Assembly: GCA_947504605.1 (NCBI GenBank)
Contig: CANNJE010000015.1
Coordinates: 1-39,271, forward strand
Source of the DNA: Chitinophagaceae bacterium
GTDB taxonomy: Bacteria > Bacteroidota > Bacteroidia > Chitinophagales > Chitinophagaceae
Length of the DNA stretch: 39,271 bases
Reading direction: 5' to 3'
How positions within the stretch are numbered: position 1 is the first letter of the stretch; the number at the start of each line of letters is the position of its first letter. Position numbers and translations under genes: made by a program. Below are positions 16,937 to 24,796 of the stretch, piece by piece. Below the pieces are notes generated by a model, which saw only the letters and a program-made list of their open reading frames with translations, did no database searches and was not told the origin of the DNA.

Positions 16937-18061
16937 ATGATGAACCTAAACGATTTATACAGCAGGGCACTTGCTTTTGAATTTCTCACTGTAGAAGAAG
17001 GCGTTTTTTTATTTGAAAACGCTGCTCTCACCGAATTAATGTATGTAGCAGATGAACTTCGAAAAAAACAAGTGCCTCATGGAAAAGTAACCTGGCAGAT
17101 AGACAGGAATGTAAATACTACCAATGTGTGTATTGCCAATTGCAAATTTTGCAACTTCTACCGTATTCCAGGCCACGAGGATGCATATATCACAGATATA
17201 GAGACCTATAAGACTAAAATTGAAGAAACCATAAAATTCGGAGGTGATCAATTATTACTTCAGGGCGGACACCACCCCGAACTCGGACTTTCTTTTTATG
17301 TTAATTTGTTTAAAGAATTAAAAAGCCTTTATCCAAATATAAAACTGCACACCCTTGGCCCTCCAGAAATTGCCCATATAACCAAACTTGAAAAAAGTAG
17401 CCACCGTGAAGTATTAATGGCATTAAAAGAAGCCGGCATGGATAGCCTTCCGGGTGCTGGTGCCGAAATTCTTACAGATAGAGTTAGACGACTGATCAGT
17501 AAGGGTAAATGTGGGGCACAGGAATGGCTGGATATTATGCACGAGGCTCACAAACTAGATATAACCACATCTGCGACTATGATGTTTGGGCATGTTGAAA
17601 CTTTGCAAGAACGATTTGAACACCTCGTAAAAATTAGAGAAGTACAAAGCCGTAAACCTGCTGAAGCAAAAGGGTTTTTGGCTTTTATACCATGGACTTT
17701 TCAGGATGCAGACACTTTACTTGCGAGAATAAGAGGTGTGCACAACCTTACTACCCCCGAAGAATATATGCGTATGATTGCATTAAGCCGCATCATGTTG
17801 CCCAATGTAATTAACATTCAGGCAAGCTGGCTTACTGTAGGAAAACAAGTTGCACAACTTTGCTTAAATGGTGGTGCCAACGATTTTGGCAGTATTATGA
17901 TTGAAGAAAATGTTGTTAGTGCAGCAGGTGCTCCGCATCGGTTTACCAGCAATAGCATTCAGGACGCCATTCGTGAAGCTGGTTTTGAACCCCAATTACG
18001 CAATCAACAATATGGATGGAGAGAATTACCTGTTATGGAAGAGCAGGTGATAAATTATTAA
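16937..18061 (+). CDS. mqnC: Cyclic dehypoxanthinyl futalosine synthase MqnC (radical SAM)
   Basis: 374 residues. The radical SAM cluster motif is CIANCKFC with Cys65, Cys69 and Cys72, inside NTTNVCIANCKFCNFYR. GGDQLLLQGGHHPELG and LPGAGAEILTDRVRR follow, and the C-terminus has GGANDFGSIMIEENVVSAAG, which marks MqnC rather than MqnE. It cyclises dehypoxanthine futalosine in the futalosine route to menaquinone, acting in the cytosol. Other mqn genes are not in this window. Menaquinone is the substrate of the alternative complex III encoded nearby. The gene ends in a perfect 16-bp terminator stem. Confidence 0.94.
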   Translation: MMNLNDLYSRALAFEFLTVEEGVFLFENAALTELMYVADELRKKQVPHGKVTWQIDRNVNTTNVCIANCKFCNFYRIPGHEDAYITDIETYKTKIEETIKFGGDQLLLQGGHHPELGLSFYVNLFKELKSLYPNIKLHTLGPPEIAHITKLEKSSHREVLMALKEAGMDSLPGAGAEILTDRVRRLISKGKCGAQEWLDIMHEAHKLDITTSATMMFGHVETLQERFEHLVKIREVQSRKPAEAKGFLAFIPWTFQDADTLLARIRGVHNLTTPEEYMRMIALSRIMLPNVINIQASWLTVGKQVAQLCLNGGANDFGSIMIEENVVSAAGAPHRFTSNSIQDAIREAGFEPQLRNQQYGWRELPVMEEQVINY

Positions 18062-18076
18062 TATCCGAAACAAATT

Positions 18077-18114
18077 ATTATAAGAGCCATACAAAATTGT
18101 ATGGCTCTTATAAT
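18077..18114 (+). terminator. Terminator after mqnC
   Basis: A perfect 16-bp inverted repeat (18077-18092 with 18099-18114) with the 6-base loop AAAATT. The stem holds AGAGCCATAC/GTATGGCTCT and AT-rich ends. It starts 16 bp after the stop codon and is followed by TTCT. Confidence 0.8.
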
Positions 18115-18196
18115 TTCTACAAGCTGCTGTTTGTAAATTCAAAAAATATTAACAATAATAAGTCGTTATTTATTTCACTCATGAATTGGATTGAAA

Positions 18197-18204
18197 TAAT
18201 TTTG
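18197..18204 (+). promoter_or_regulatory. Candidate promoter of the OmpA-like lipoprotein gene
   Basis: TAATTTTG matches TAnnTTTG exactly. The bases about 20 upstream are TTTC, one mismatch from the -33 consensus TTTG. Transcription would start near 18210, giving a leader of about 17 bases. Confidence 0.55.
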
Positions 18205-18226
18205 CAGCACAATAAAATTTATAACT

Positions 18227-19096
18227 ATGAAATGGAAAAGTATATTAGCGGGAACAATTACAGCTGCATTTTTATTCAGCGCCTGTGTAAGTAAAAAAGT
18301 AATGAAGACTGAAAAAGTAAGATATGAAACCCTTCAGGGAGCGTATAACAATTTACAAAGTCAGTTAAAGGACTACAACGATTTATCGACAGACAACCTT
18401 CGTAAGAAAGCCGTCCTAGAATCTGAATTGGAAAGCATGAGAAAAGAAAATGCCTTTTTAAAGGATAATAATAATCAGGCATTAAAACAACTGGAAAACC
18501 TATCTGTTATTTCCAGCTCGCAGGCCGAAAGCATAAAAAAATCTCTAGACAATATTGGTAATAAAGATGCTTATATACAAAACCTTCAATCTGCCTTAAA
18601 TCGCAAGGATTCTCTGAACATGGCGTTGGTAATGAATTTGAAAGGTGCCATTGGTAACTTGGATGATAAAGACATAAATATTAAGGTAGATAAAGGTGTG
18701 GTATATATTGATATCTCTGATAAAATGTTGTTTAAAAGTGGCAGCTATGATCTAACAGAAAAAGCAAGTGAAGTTTTAGGCAAGGTTGCCTTGGTATTAA
18801 AAAACCAGCCCGATATAGAATTTATGGTAGAAGGGCATACAGACAATGTTGCACTGAAAAGCGGTAGTCTTTTACTAGACAATTGGGACCTTAGTGTAAA
18901 AAGAACTACATCAGTTATACGTGTCTTACAAAGTAAATATGGGTTGAACCCAGCAAAAATGGCCGCAACGGGAAGAAGTGAATACAATCCTCTTTCAGAC
19001 AACAGCTCTGCAGAAGGAAGAGCTGCCAACCGCAGAACAAGAATTGTAATCCTTCCGCAATTGGATCAGTTCTTTAAATTACTTGAAACCAAATAA
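18227..19096 (+). CDS. OmpA-family peptidoglycan-binding lipoprotein with coiled coil
   Basis: 289 residues. A lipoprotein signal (MKWKSILAGTITAAFLFSAC) puts the lipidated cysteine at residue 20. Residues about 25-130 are charged and helical (YNNLQSQLKDYNDLSTDNLRKK, SELESMRKENAFLKDNNNQA), likely a coiled coil. Residues about 165-285 are an OmpA-like domain with FMVEGHTDNVALKSG, NWDLSVKRTTSVIRVLQ and EGRAANRRTRIVILP, which carry the Asp and Arg that grip meso-diaminopimelate. It probably tethers the outer membrane to peptidoglycan. It has its own promoter and terminator, so it is a single-gene unit. Confidence 0.92.
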   Translation: MKWKSILAGTITAAFLFSACVSKKVMKTEKVRYETLQGAYNNLQSQLKDYNDLSTDNLRKKAVLESELESMRKENAFLKDNNNQALKQLENLSVISSSQAESIKKSLDNIGNKDAYIQNLQSALNRKDSLNMALVMNLKGAIGNLDDKDINIKVDKGVVYIDISDKMLFKSGSYDLTEKASEVLGKVALVLKNQPDIEFMVEGHTDNVALKSGSLLLDNWDLSVKRTTSVIRVLQSKYGLNPAKMAATGRSEYNPLSDNSSAEGRAANRRTRIVILPQLDQFFKLLETK

Positions 19097-19112
19097 ATGA
19101 TTTAGTTTATTT

Positions 19113-19156
19113 ATATAAAAAATCCCAACTAAAAACTCAGTTGGGATTTTTTATAT
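19113..19156. terminator. Bidirectional terminator between the OmpA-like and lactonase genes
   Basis: A perfect 18-bp stem (19113-19130 with 19139-19156) with loop AAAAACTC. The core is AATCCCAACT/AGTTGGGATT, flanked by A and T tracts on both sides. It can therefore stop transcription from the plus-strand gene ending at 19096 and the minus-strand gene ending at 19156, whose stop codon it touches. Confidence 0.9.
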
Positions 19157-20295
19157 TATTGATTATTTTCTCTTTTTACCCATTTAATACAAACGGGTTT
19201 ACTTACTGCGATTCTTTTACCGGTATCAGTCAGTAACCCTGTAATCCTATCTATTTTAAAGATTACTATCTCATCGCTATTCTGATTGGCAACTAACAAA
19301 AAATTTCCACTTGGGTCAAAATTAAAATTACGGGGAGTTTTACCCATCGTAGATTGATGACCTACAGAGGTTAATATCCCTGATTTTTTATCAATAGAAA
19401 ATATTGCTATGGTATTGGATTCACCACGATTGGAAGCATAAAGAAATTTGCCATCCGGTGAAACATGAATATCCGCACTGCCAGCATTGCCCATATATTC
19501 TGGTGGCAAAGTCGAAATATTTTGAATCAAATTCAGTTGACCCGATTTTGCCATATAGCGATATGCAGAAATACCTCCGGTTAGCTCTTCTACCAGGTAT
19601 GCATATTTTTTATTGGGATGAAAAACAAAATGACGAGGGCCAGAACCAGGTTTGGTCATTACAAAGGGGCTTGCAGCTGCTGTAATATATCCCTTGGTAT
19701 TATCAAAACGATAAACCATTACTTTATCTATTCCAAGATCTGGCACAAATAGAAATTTATTATCCGGGGATAAAACTGTTGAATGAACATGTGATTCATT
19801 TTGCCTTTCGGTATTTACACTTTGTCCGATATGCTGAATTTTGGTAACAGCAGTATCTAAAATTCCGTTTTTTGCAACTGGCAATACTGCCAAGGTTCCA
19901 CTACTATAATTGCCTACTATTACCCATTTCCCTGCTTTATCTGTTGTGATGTAACAGGGATTATTACCACCAGAAGATTGATTATTTAGAGCAACGAGCT
20001 CTCCTGTAATATTATTAAATGAAAACGAAGCAACTCTGCCCCCTTTAATTTTAGTATCAGCACCTTCATTTACGGCATAAACATATTTACCATTGGGCGA
20101 AATAGCCAAGAAAGATGGATTTGCGGTTTTTACAGAGCTCACAGGTTTAGACTGGGCTGTAGTAGTATTAAAATCATACACATAAATCCCCTCGCTCCCC
20201 GCAGAAGTATAGGTACCCACAAGCATAAAGTAATTCTTTTGTGCAAATAAAGTTAAAGCGCAAAATGACAGGATGAAGGCAAATGTGTATTTCAT
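19156..20295 (-). CDS. Secreted lactonase-family beta-propeller (6-phosphogluconolactonase-like, PF10282)
   Basis: 379 residues with a signal peptide (MKYTFAFILSFCALTLFAQ). The rest is a seven-bladed propeller: repeated blades with LVGTYTSAGSEGIYVYDFN, ISPNGKYVYAVNEG, LSPDNKFLFVPDLG, FHPNKKYAYLVEEL, VSPDGKFLYASNRGESN and FDPSGNFLLVANQNSD. The PF10282 family includes cytosolic 6-phosphogluconolactonase (Pgl of E. coli) and cis,cis-muconate cyclases, but exported members like this have no settled substrate. An extracellular sugar lactonase is a guess. It is a lone gene, convergent with the OmpA-like gene. Confidence 0.85.
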   Translation of the reverse strand: MKYTFAFILSFCALTLFAQKNYFMLVGTYTSAGSEGIYVYDFNTTTAQSKPVSSVKTANPSFLAISPNGKYVYAVNEGADTKIKGGRVASFSFNNITGELVALNNQSSGGNNPCYITTDKAGKWVIVGNYSSGTLAVLPVAKNGILDTAVTKIQHIGQSVNTERQNESHVHSTVLSPDNKFLFVPDLGIDKVMVYRFDNTKGYITAAASPFVMTKPGSGPRHFVFHPNKKYAYLVEELTGGISAYRYMAKSGQLNLIQNISTLPPEYMGNAGSADIHVSPDGKFLYASNRGESNTIAIFSIDKKSGILTSVGHQSTMGKTPRNFNFDPSGNFLLVANQNSDEIVIFKIDRITGLLTDTGKRIAVSKPVCIKWVKRENNQ

Positions 20296-20368
20296 TTTGT
20301 GAATTTAAATATCTTTTTCTGGCATTTTATACAATATTTGAACATAACCCACGTTAGAGATAATACAA

Positions 20369-20530
20369 ATGTTTTATATGAATACAACGACAAAGAGCTA
20401 CGAATTACATCCGATACTTTTTATGGTGAAAAACTTTATCCATAAGCTAGTACAGCATCCTGAAATTTATCCTATAAAGCATCATAAAAAAAGTGACCGG
20501 CTGAAGAAAAGAAGGGAAATGAGGGGGTAA
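20369..20530 (+). CDS. Possible small basic protein, 53 residues
   Basis: The ORF runs from ATG at 20369 (or the in-frame ATG at 20378) to TAA at 20528-20530. The middle is hydrophobic with aromatic residues (LHPILFMVKNFIHKLVQHP) and the tail is strongly basic (KHHKKSDRLKKRREMRG). I do not recognise it. A TTTG lies about 20 bases before a TAAT upstream, but the -7 motif is a poor match and overlaps the first ATG, which favours the start at 20378 if the ORF is real. It could equally be chance. Conservation would decide. Confidence 0.3.
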   Translation: MFYMNTTTKSYELHPILFMVKNFIHKLVQHPEIYPIKHHKKSDRLKKRREMRG

Positions 20531-20537
20531 ACAGCCT

Positions 20538-20601
20538 TTTTGCTATGGAAATTACTATAAAGTAAAATTAGCAAATACACGCTTGACGAGGGTTTTGCTA
20601 A
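20538..20601. promoter_or_regulatory. Operator-like TTTGCTA half-sites around the promoter at 20583
   Basis: TTTTGCTA occurs at 20538-20545 and again at 20593-20600. Between them, TTAGCAAA at 20568-20575 is the exact reverse complement of TTTGCTAA at 20594-20601. The two inverted half-sites are 26 bp apart centre to centre, about two and a half helical turns, and flank the -33 TTG. This could be a repressor site or, alternatively, a hairpin in a transcript from the first small ORF. Confidence 0.45.
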
Positions 20602-20613
20602 CAACTATCTTTA
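20583..20613 (+). promoter_or_regulatory. Promoter of the second small ORF
   Basis: TTG at 20583-20585, then 20 bases, then TATCTTTA at 20606-20613. This fits the Bacteroidota -33/-7 pattern with the right spacing and one mismatch in TAnnTTTG. Transcription would start near 20619, about 20 bases before the ATG at 20639. Confidence 0.6.
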
Positions 20614-20638
20614 TATACCGTTTATAAATCCAATTGTT

Positions 20639-20770
20639 ATGATAAGAAATCAACCGAACCCATTAACGCTTTCAGCTTTTGCCAAATCATTAGCAGTGCT
20701 TTTCAACAGTCTGTTTTTCCATGGTACAAGCCGTGAGTTCCAAAGGTTAAAGAATTTTATTGCTTCTTAA
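20639..20770 (+). CDS. Possible 43-residue small protein or small structured RNA
   Basis: ATG at 20639 to TAA at 20768-20770. The N-terminal part is amphipathic and hydrophobic (LTLSAFAKSLAVLFNSLFF) and the C-terminal part is basic (TSREFQRLKNFIAS). I do not recognise a family. It has a well-spaced promoter upstream, a hairpin across its stop codon and a terminator 25 bp later, so a transcript of about 210 nt is likely. Whether the product is the peptide or the RNA is open. The peptide could lie at the membrane surface; this is inference only. Confidence 0.45.
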   Translation: MIRNQPNPLTLSAFAKSLAVLFNSLFFHGTSREFQRLKNFIAS

Positions 20771-20776
20771 CCTTTG
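20741..20776 (+). other. Hairpin across the stop codon of the small ORF
   Basis: CAAAGGTTAAAGAA (20741-20754) pairs with TTCTTAACCTTTG (20764-20776) with one bulged A and a 9-base loop. The stop codon TAA lies in the right arm. An ordinary small coding gene does not need such a structure. Confidence 0.6.
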
Positions 20777-20794
20777 TTAGTTAAAAATCTTTTT

Positions 20795-20828
20795 AATACC
20801 CTTTGGCTGAAAAGTCAAAGGGTATTTT
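20795..20828. terminator. Bidirectional terminator between the small ORF and the helicase gene
   Basis: AATACCCTTTG (20795-20805) pairs perfectly with CAAAGGGTATT (20816-20826), with a 10-base loop. T-tracts lie on both sides: TTTTAT after it on the plus strand and AAAAATC-TTTTT before it. It serves the small plus-strand unit and the minus-strand helicase ending at 20830. Confidence 0.8.
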
Positions 20829-20829
20829 A

Positions 20830-23800
20830 TTAGCTAAACAAGTACTCAACATCTGCCTTGCTCAATGTTTTTACAAAGCCATTATCATCAGTAATTAATT
20901 CTCTTGCCAGAATTTTTTTGCGCTCCTGCAGTTGCAATATCTTATCCTCGATGGTATCAATACATATCATGCGGTAAGCAAAAATATTTTTTGTTTGGCC
21001 AATACGGTGGGTTCTGTCTATGGCCTGTTGTTCTACCGCAGGATTCCACCATGGATCAACAATGTATACATAGTCTGCTGCCGTAAGGTTTAAACCCACA
21101 CCACCGGCTTTTAATGAAATCAGAAATACCCTGCAATCGTCATTATTCTGAAAATTCTGAATGGCTTTTTCTCTGTCTATAGCCGAAGTACTACCATCAA
21201 AATATTCAAAAGGAATTTCCAATTCTTTCAATTTAGCCTTAATTAAAGCTAGCATTCCGAGGAACTGGGAAAACACCAGCGCTTTATGATCGCCGATATT
21301 TTCTGCAATTTCCCTTGCCAACTCATCCAGTTTAATGGAGTGATTGGGGAATTTTTCTTCTTCGTTCAGAATTGCAGGGCTATCACAAATTTGCCTCAGC
21401 TTCATTAACCCCTGTAAAATGGTAAGCTGCGACCTGTCAATACCTTGATCATCGATCGTACCCATAATTTTGTCTCTGTAGCTATTTCGATAAGCGTCAT
21501 AAATTTTACGTTGCTCTTTTTCCATTTCACAAAACAGTATGGTCTCCGTTTTTTCGGGCAGGTCCTTGGCTACCTGTTCTTTTGTTCTACGCAAAATAAA
21601 TGGAAACAATAATTTACGCAGGTGATCTTTTTGTTCCTGTTCGCCAAATTTATCAATTGGAGTTGCAAATTCATTTCTAAAAAATTCCATACTTCCCAGT
21701 AAACCCGGGTTTAGAAAATTCATTTGAGCAAATATGTCGAAGGTATTGTTCTGTAATGGCGTACCGCTCATACATACCCTGTTTTTGGCAGAAAGCAGGG
21801 AAGCCGCTTTTGTAACTTTAGAAGAAGGATTTTTAATAGCCTGGCTTTCATCCAAAATTACATAGTCAAAAAATATTTTTAGCAAAAGTTGGATATCGCT
21901 TCTAAGCGTACCATAGGTGGTGATGATGATATTGTGTTTACCCAATTCTTCGGCACTGCGGCTGCGTGCACTTCCATGATGAATATGATAGGTGAGTGAA
22001 GGGGTGAATTTTTTCACCTCATTTTGCCAGTTATAAATAAGTGTAGTTGGACAAACTACAATTGCTTTAAGGCCTCCGTTGGTTGTTTTATAATAATCAA
22101 GCATGGTAAGGGCCTGAACCGTTTTTCCCAAACCCATATCATCTGCAAGAATACCGCCCCAACCCACATCGTTTAAATAACTTAACCATTGAAAACCCGA
22201 CAACTGGTATGGCCTCAGAATATGTGCAACTTCCAAAGGTGCTGGCACTTCAGGTATATTTTTAAACTCCTTTAAACGTTCATACTTTTCATCGAGCGCA
22301 AAACTCAGTTCGGTTTCATCCCTATTTTCATATAACTCGTCTATCACACTCATGTGATATTTACTAAGTCTTAACTTATCCGACCTTCCATCACCCACTT
22401 TAAACAAAAGGGCATAACGCTTTAGCCATTCGTCGGGCAATATACCAAGCGTACCATCCCCCAGCTGAACAAAAGACTGTTTTCCGGCCAATGCTTTTTT
22501 AATATCTGCAATACCTACACGCTGTTTTCCAAACTCAATTTCAATTTTAGCATCAAACCAATCGAGGCCGCTGCTTACATGAATATGAGTGCTGGGTCTT
22601 GCCGTGTTAAATCTAAAATTTTTCAATGCCTCAAATCCAAAAACTGGAATTTTCATTTCCTTCATGGCATCAACAAACAAAAAGAACCAGTTGTTTCTAA
22701 GCACATCCGCTCCTCTTAAAGCAAGGCTACCAGTATCCTCCTGGCTAATAAACATAGAATGAAGTGTGTCTAGTTTAGTAATAAAAGCCTGTTCAGCTTC
22801 CGTATTTCTATGAATCACCAATACCTTATCACCATCAGGAATTGTAATGGTTGCTTTATCTGTAAGTCTGATTTCAAAACCACTATAATTAAAAATGGGT
22901 TGAAATAAAAGGTAGTCGCCTTTTTCCTGCAGCATTAGTTTCACATCAGGTGTCGTATCCTTTATTTCGGTGGTAAGGCTTTTATCAAACTCTACTTGGT
23001 AATCTTTAGTAAGAGGCAAAATTACTTTCTGCATTTTTTCTGCCCAGTTGGTTTTACTCAACTGTATATTTCCATCTCTAATAAATTTTTCTGCCTGTAG
23101 AACATCGTCTGGCTTTTTCCAGAGGTATAAAACCTCATCGTGTTTAAAAAGTAAACTACTGTTACATTCATTCTCACTGAAAGGAATCAGCTCTCCCTGC
23201 AATTTTACCATACACACAATTTCAAAATAATCTTTATTAGCAATCACTTTAAAAACGGGTGAAATAAAATCATCGCTAAAAGATGTATGTACAAGGTTGG
23301 CAGTTCTAAATGTTTTGGTAAACGGCAACGTGAAAGTGTAGGGATTGGTTACCTGTTCCTCAAATATTTTTTTAAGTTTGGGGTGAAGATATTCGGTTAT
23401 AAGCGCTTTGGTTTCTTCCGGCAACTCATCACCTTCGGTATGAATAATATTTTCCCAGATACCACTAAAGGGTGAATTACGATTTAAATATTTGTTTACC
23501 TCCGAATCCTGCAATTTTCTTGCCTGCTGAAAAAGTTGTTTATCGTTATCATTAAACAGGTCTGTATTTACAAACTTCGTAAGGTCTAGTTTTTCTGTTT
23601 TGCCAATATATTTTTTTGCTTCTTCATCCGCCTCACCCTGCAGGGTATCAATAGTAAAACCCGGGTAGGTTTTTGCATTAAAATTAAACACCAGCCCAAG
23701 TCTGGATATTTTTTCATTTGCAACAACCTTTGTTTCAACAGGAACATCAATTGTTGTCATCATTACCGAAGCCTGGCTATAAGAGCTCACGGGTGCAGGC

Positions 23801-24594
23801 GTTGCCACTCTTTTGATAGAACTGTCCAGCAGCTTTAAAAATGGTTTCCCTTCTTTATAAACAAACTCAAATTTTCCTACAAGATCGTCTTCTAGACTGT
23901 AGCCATAAATCTGCAACAATTTATTTTTTTCTTTATCCAGATTACGAATACTGTCAAAATAGTTGGGCCCAAATGCATTGAGCAATTGAAGAAAAACCAT
24001 TGTCTTGTGTTCACATAATGGATGCATTGATTCATTACAACTGCAGGATGTATCAAAATTTCTTTCGTCGTTTTTTTGAATCACCAGTGGATATCGCTCA
24101 TTATTATAAATAAGCTCTGCCTCCACCCTTTCATCTGCGGCCTTAATGATAGTAGCTTTTGTAGCACGTAATATAGTTTCTGCTTCCTGATAAATAGAAG
24201 GCGATGAAAGCATTTTGATCATCTTAAGATCAATATGTTTCATTTTAGCGATAGTATGACGCTGGTTGTATTGAATAGCGCTGCTCATCAGCATATTCTT
24301 ATCCACCATATCCTGCAACCGAAAAAGTGCTGCCGATTCGTGACGACATATTTCTCCCAAATTATACGGACAGCTGCAACGTAATGAGATTAATTTTGCA
24401 TCGGCATATTTCTGTATGTATACTTTGTAAAAAGTATTGTACACATCATCTTTAACCCTGAACACAATGCTGCCCAACAGTTCATCATGTTCTACCATTT
24501 CTACATAACCCAGAGCGTGAATTTTTTTTCCACGACGTATCACTTCATCTGTGCCATTATTATATACATGCTTGATAAGGTGCGGTAGTGCCAA
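20830..24594 (-). CDS. SNF2-family helicase/translocase with two N-terminal SWIM-type zinc fingers
   Basis: 1254 residues. Near the N-terminus are two CxCx7CxH clusters: Cys73, Cys75, Cys83, His85 (CSCPYNLGEICRH) and Cys184, Cys186, Cys194, His196 (CSCNESMHPLCEH). A long middle region of about 550 residues shows no motif I recognise. The SNF2 ATPase starts near residue 795 with LRPYQLSGFQWLSYL; the Walker A is ADDMGLGKT near 818 and motif II is LDESQAIKN near 909. The C-terminal helicase lobe has VFLISLKAGGVGLNLTAADYV and DRTHRIGQTKNIFAYR. It uses ATP to move along double-stranded DNA and remodel protein-DNA complexes; the SWIM fingers probably bind DNA or protein. No restriction or defence genes lie next to it, so a housekeeping role is more likely. 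Confidence 0.93.
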   Translation of the reverse strand: MALPHLIKHVYNNGTDEVIRRGKKIHALGYVEMVEHDELLGSIVFRVKDDVYNTFYKVYIQKYADAKLISLRCSCPYNLGEICRHESAALFRLQDMVDKNMLMSSAIQYNQRHTIAKMKHIDLKMIKMLSSPSIYQEAETILRATKATIIKAADERVEAELIYNNERYPLVIQKNDERNFDTSCSCNESMHPLCEHKTMVFLQLLNAFGPNYFDSIRNLDKEKNKLLQIYGYSLEDDLVGKFEFVYKEGKPFLKLLDSSIKRVATPAPVSSYSQASVMMTTIDVPVETKVVANEKISRLGLVFNFNAKTYPGFTIDTLQGEADEEAKKYIGKTEKLDLTKFVNTDLFNDNDKQLFQQARKLQDSEVNKYLNRNSPFSGIWENIIHTEGDELPEETKALITEYLHPKLKKIFEEQVTNPYTFTLPFTKTFRTANLVHTSFSDDFISPVFKVIANKDYFEIVCMVKLQGELIPFSENECNSSLLFKHDEVLYLWKKPDDVLQAEKFIRDGNIQLSKTNWAEKMQKVILPLTKDYQVEFDKSLTTEIKDTTPDVKLMLQEKGDYLLFQPIFNYSGFEIRLTDKATITIPDGDKVLVIHRNTEAEQAFITKLDTLHSMFISQEDTGSLALRGADVLRNNWFFLFVDAMKEMKIPVFGFEALKNFRFNTARPSTHIHVSSGLDWFDAKIEIEFGKQRVGIADIKKALAGKQSFVQLGDGTLGILPDEWLKRYALLFKVGDGRSDKLRLSKYHMSVIDELYENRDETELSFALDEKYERLKEFKNIPEVPAPLEVAHILRPYQLSGFQWLSYLNDVGWGGILADDMGLGKTVQALTMLDYYKTTNGGLKAIVVCPTTLIYNWQNEVKKFTPSLTYHIHHGSARSRSAEELGKHNIIITTYGTLRSDIQLLLKIFFDYVILDESQAIKNPSSKVTKAASLLSAKNRVCMSGTPLQNNTFDIFAQMNFLNPGLLGSMEFFRNEFATPIDKFGEQEQKDHLRKLLFPFILRRTKEQVAKDLPEKTETILFCEMEKEQRKIYDAYRNSYRDKIMGTIDDQGIDRSQLTILQGLMKLRQICDSPAILNEEEKFPNHSIKLDELAREIAENIGDHKALVFSQFLGMLALIKAKLKELEIPFEYFDGSTSAIDREKAIQNFQNNDDCRVFLISLKAGGVGLNLTAADYVYIVDPWWNPAVEQQAIDRTHRIGQTKNIFAYRMICIDTIEDKILQLQERKKILARELITDDNGFVKTLSKADVEYLFS

Positions 24595-24796
24595 ATTGAA
24601 ATAATTTAAATGAATGGTTTATTTACACCCAGTCGTACTTGTATTCAGCCGCCTCAGCTGTTCAGAAAAGGGCAATTTGCAAAAGTAAAGGAAAAATGAT
24701 GAGCCTTGGTAATGAATTAAAAGTTTGTACAGAAAAAGCTGTTAAAACGATGTATTAGGTCACAATAAATTGAGATGAGAATTAAAACCGGGTTTT
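24595..24796. other. Gap between comB and the SNF2 helicase gene, with a candidate -7 element
   Basis: Minus-strand TACTTTTG at 24680-24687 matches TAnnTTTG and would start transcription near 24675, about 80 bases before the helicase ATG. No TTG is seen at -33. The leader holds nothing else I can name, and no tRNA or hairpin terminator is visible for comB. Confidence 0.4.

Larger units (their letters stand above)
20296..20829. other. 534-bp stretch without a long gene, holding two small ORFs and regulatory signals
   Basis: Two short plus-strand ORFs lie here (20369-20530 and 20639-20770). Between them are three TTTGCTA half-sites and a good promoter, and after them two hairpins. The first 70 bp contain the upstream region of the lactonase gene, with a weak minus-strand TTG-N20-TATTTAAA. 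No RNA family was recognised. Confidence 0.6.

Noticed and set aside
18016-18294. 92-codon plus-strand frame between mqnC and the OmpA-like gene
   Set aside because: It spans the mqnC terminator and the OmpA promoter, and overlaps both real genes out of frame.
20830-24594. SNF2 helicase as part of a defence system
   Set aside because: SNF2 proteins occur in several defence systems, but the neighbours here are metabolic genes and no nuclease, methylase or other defence gene is adjacent.
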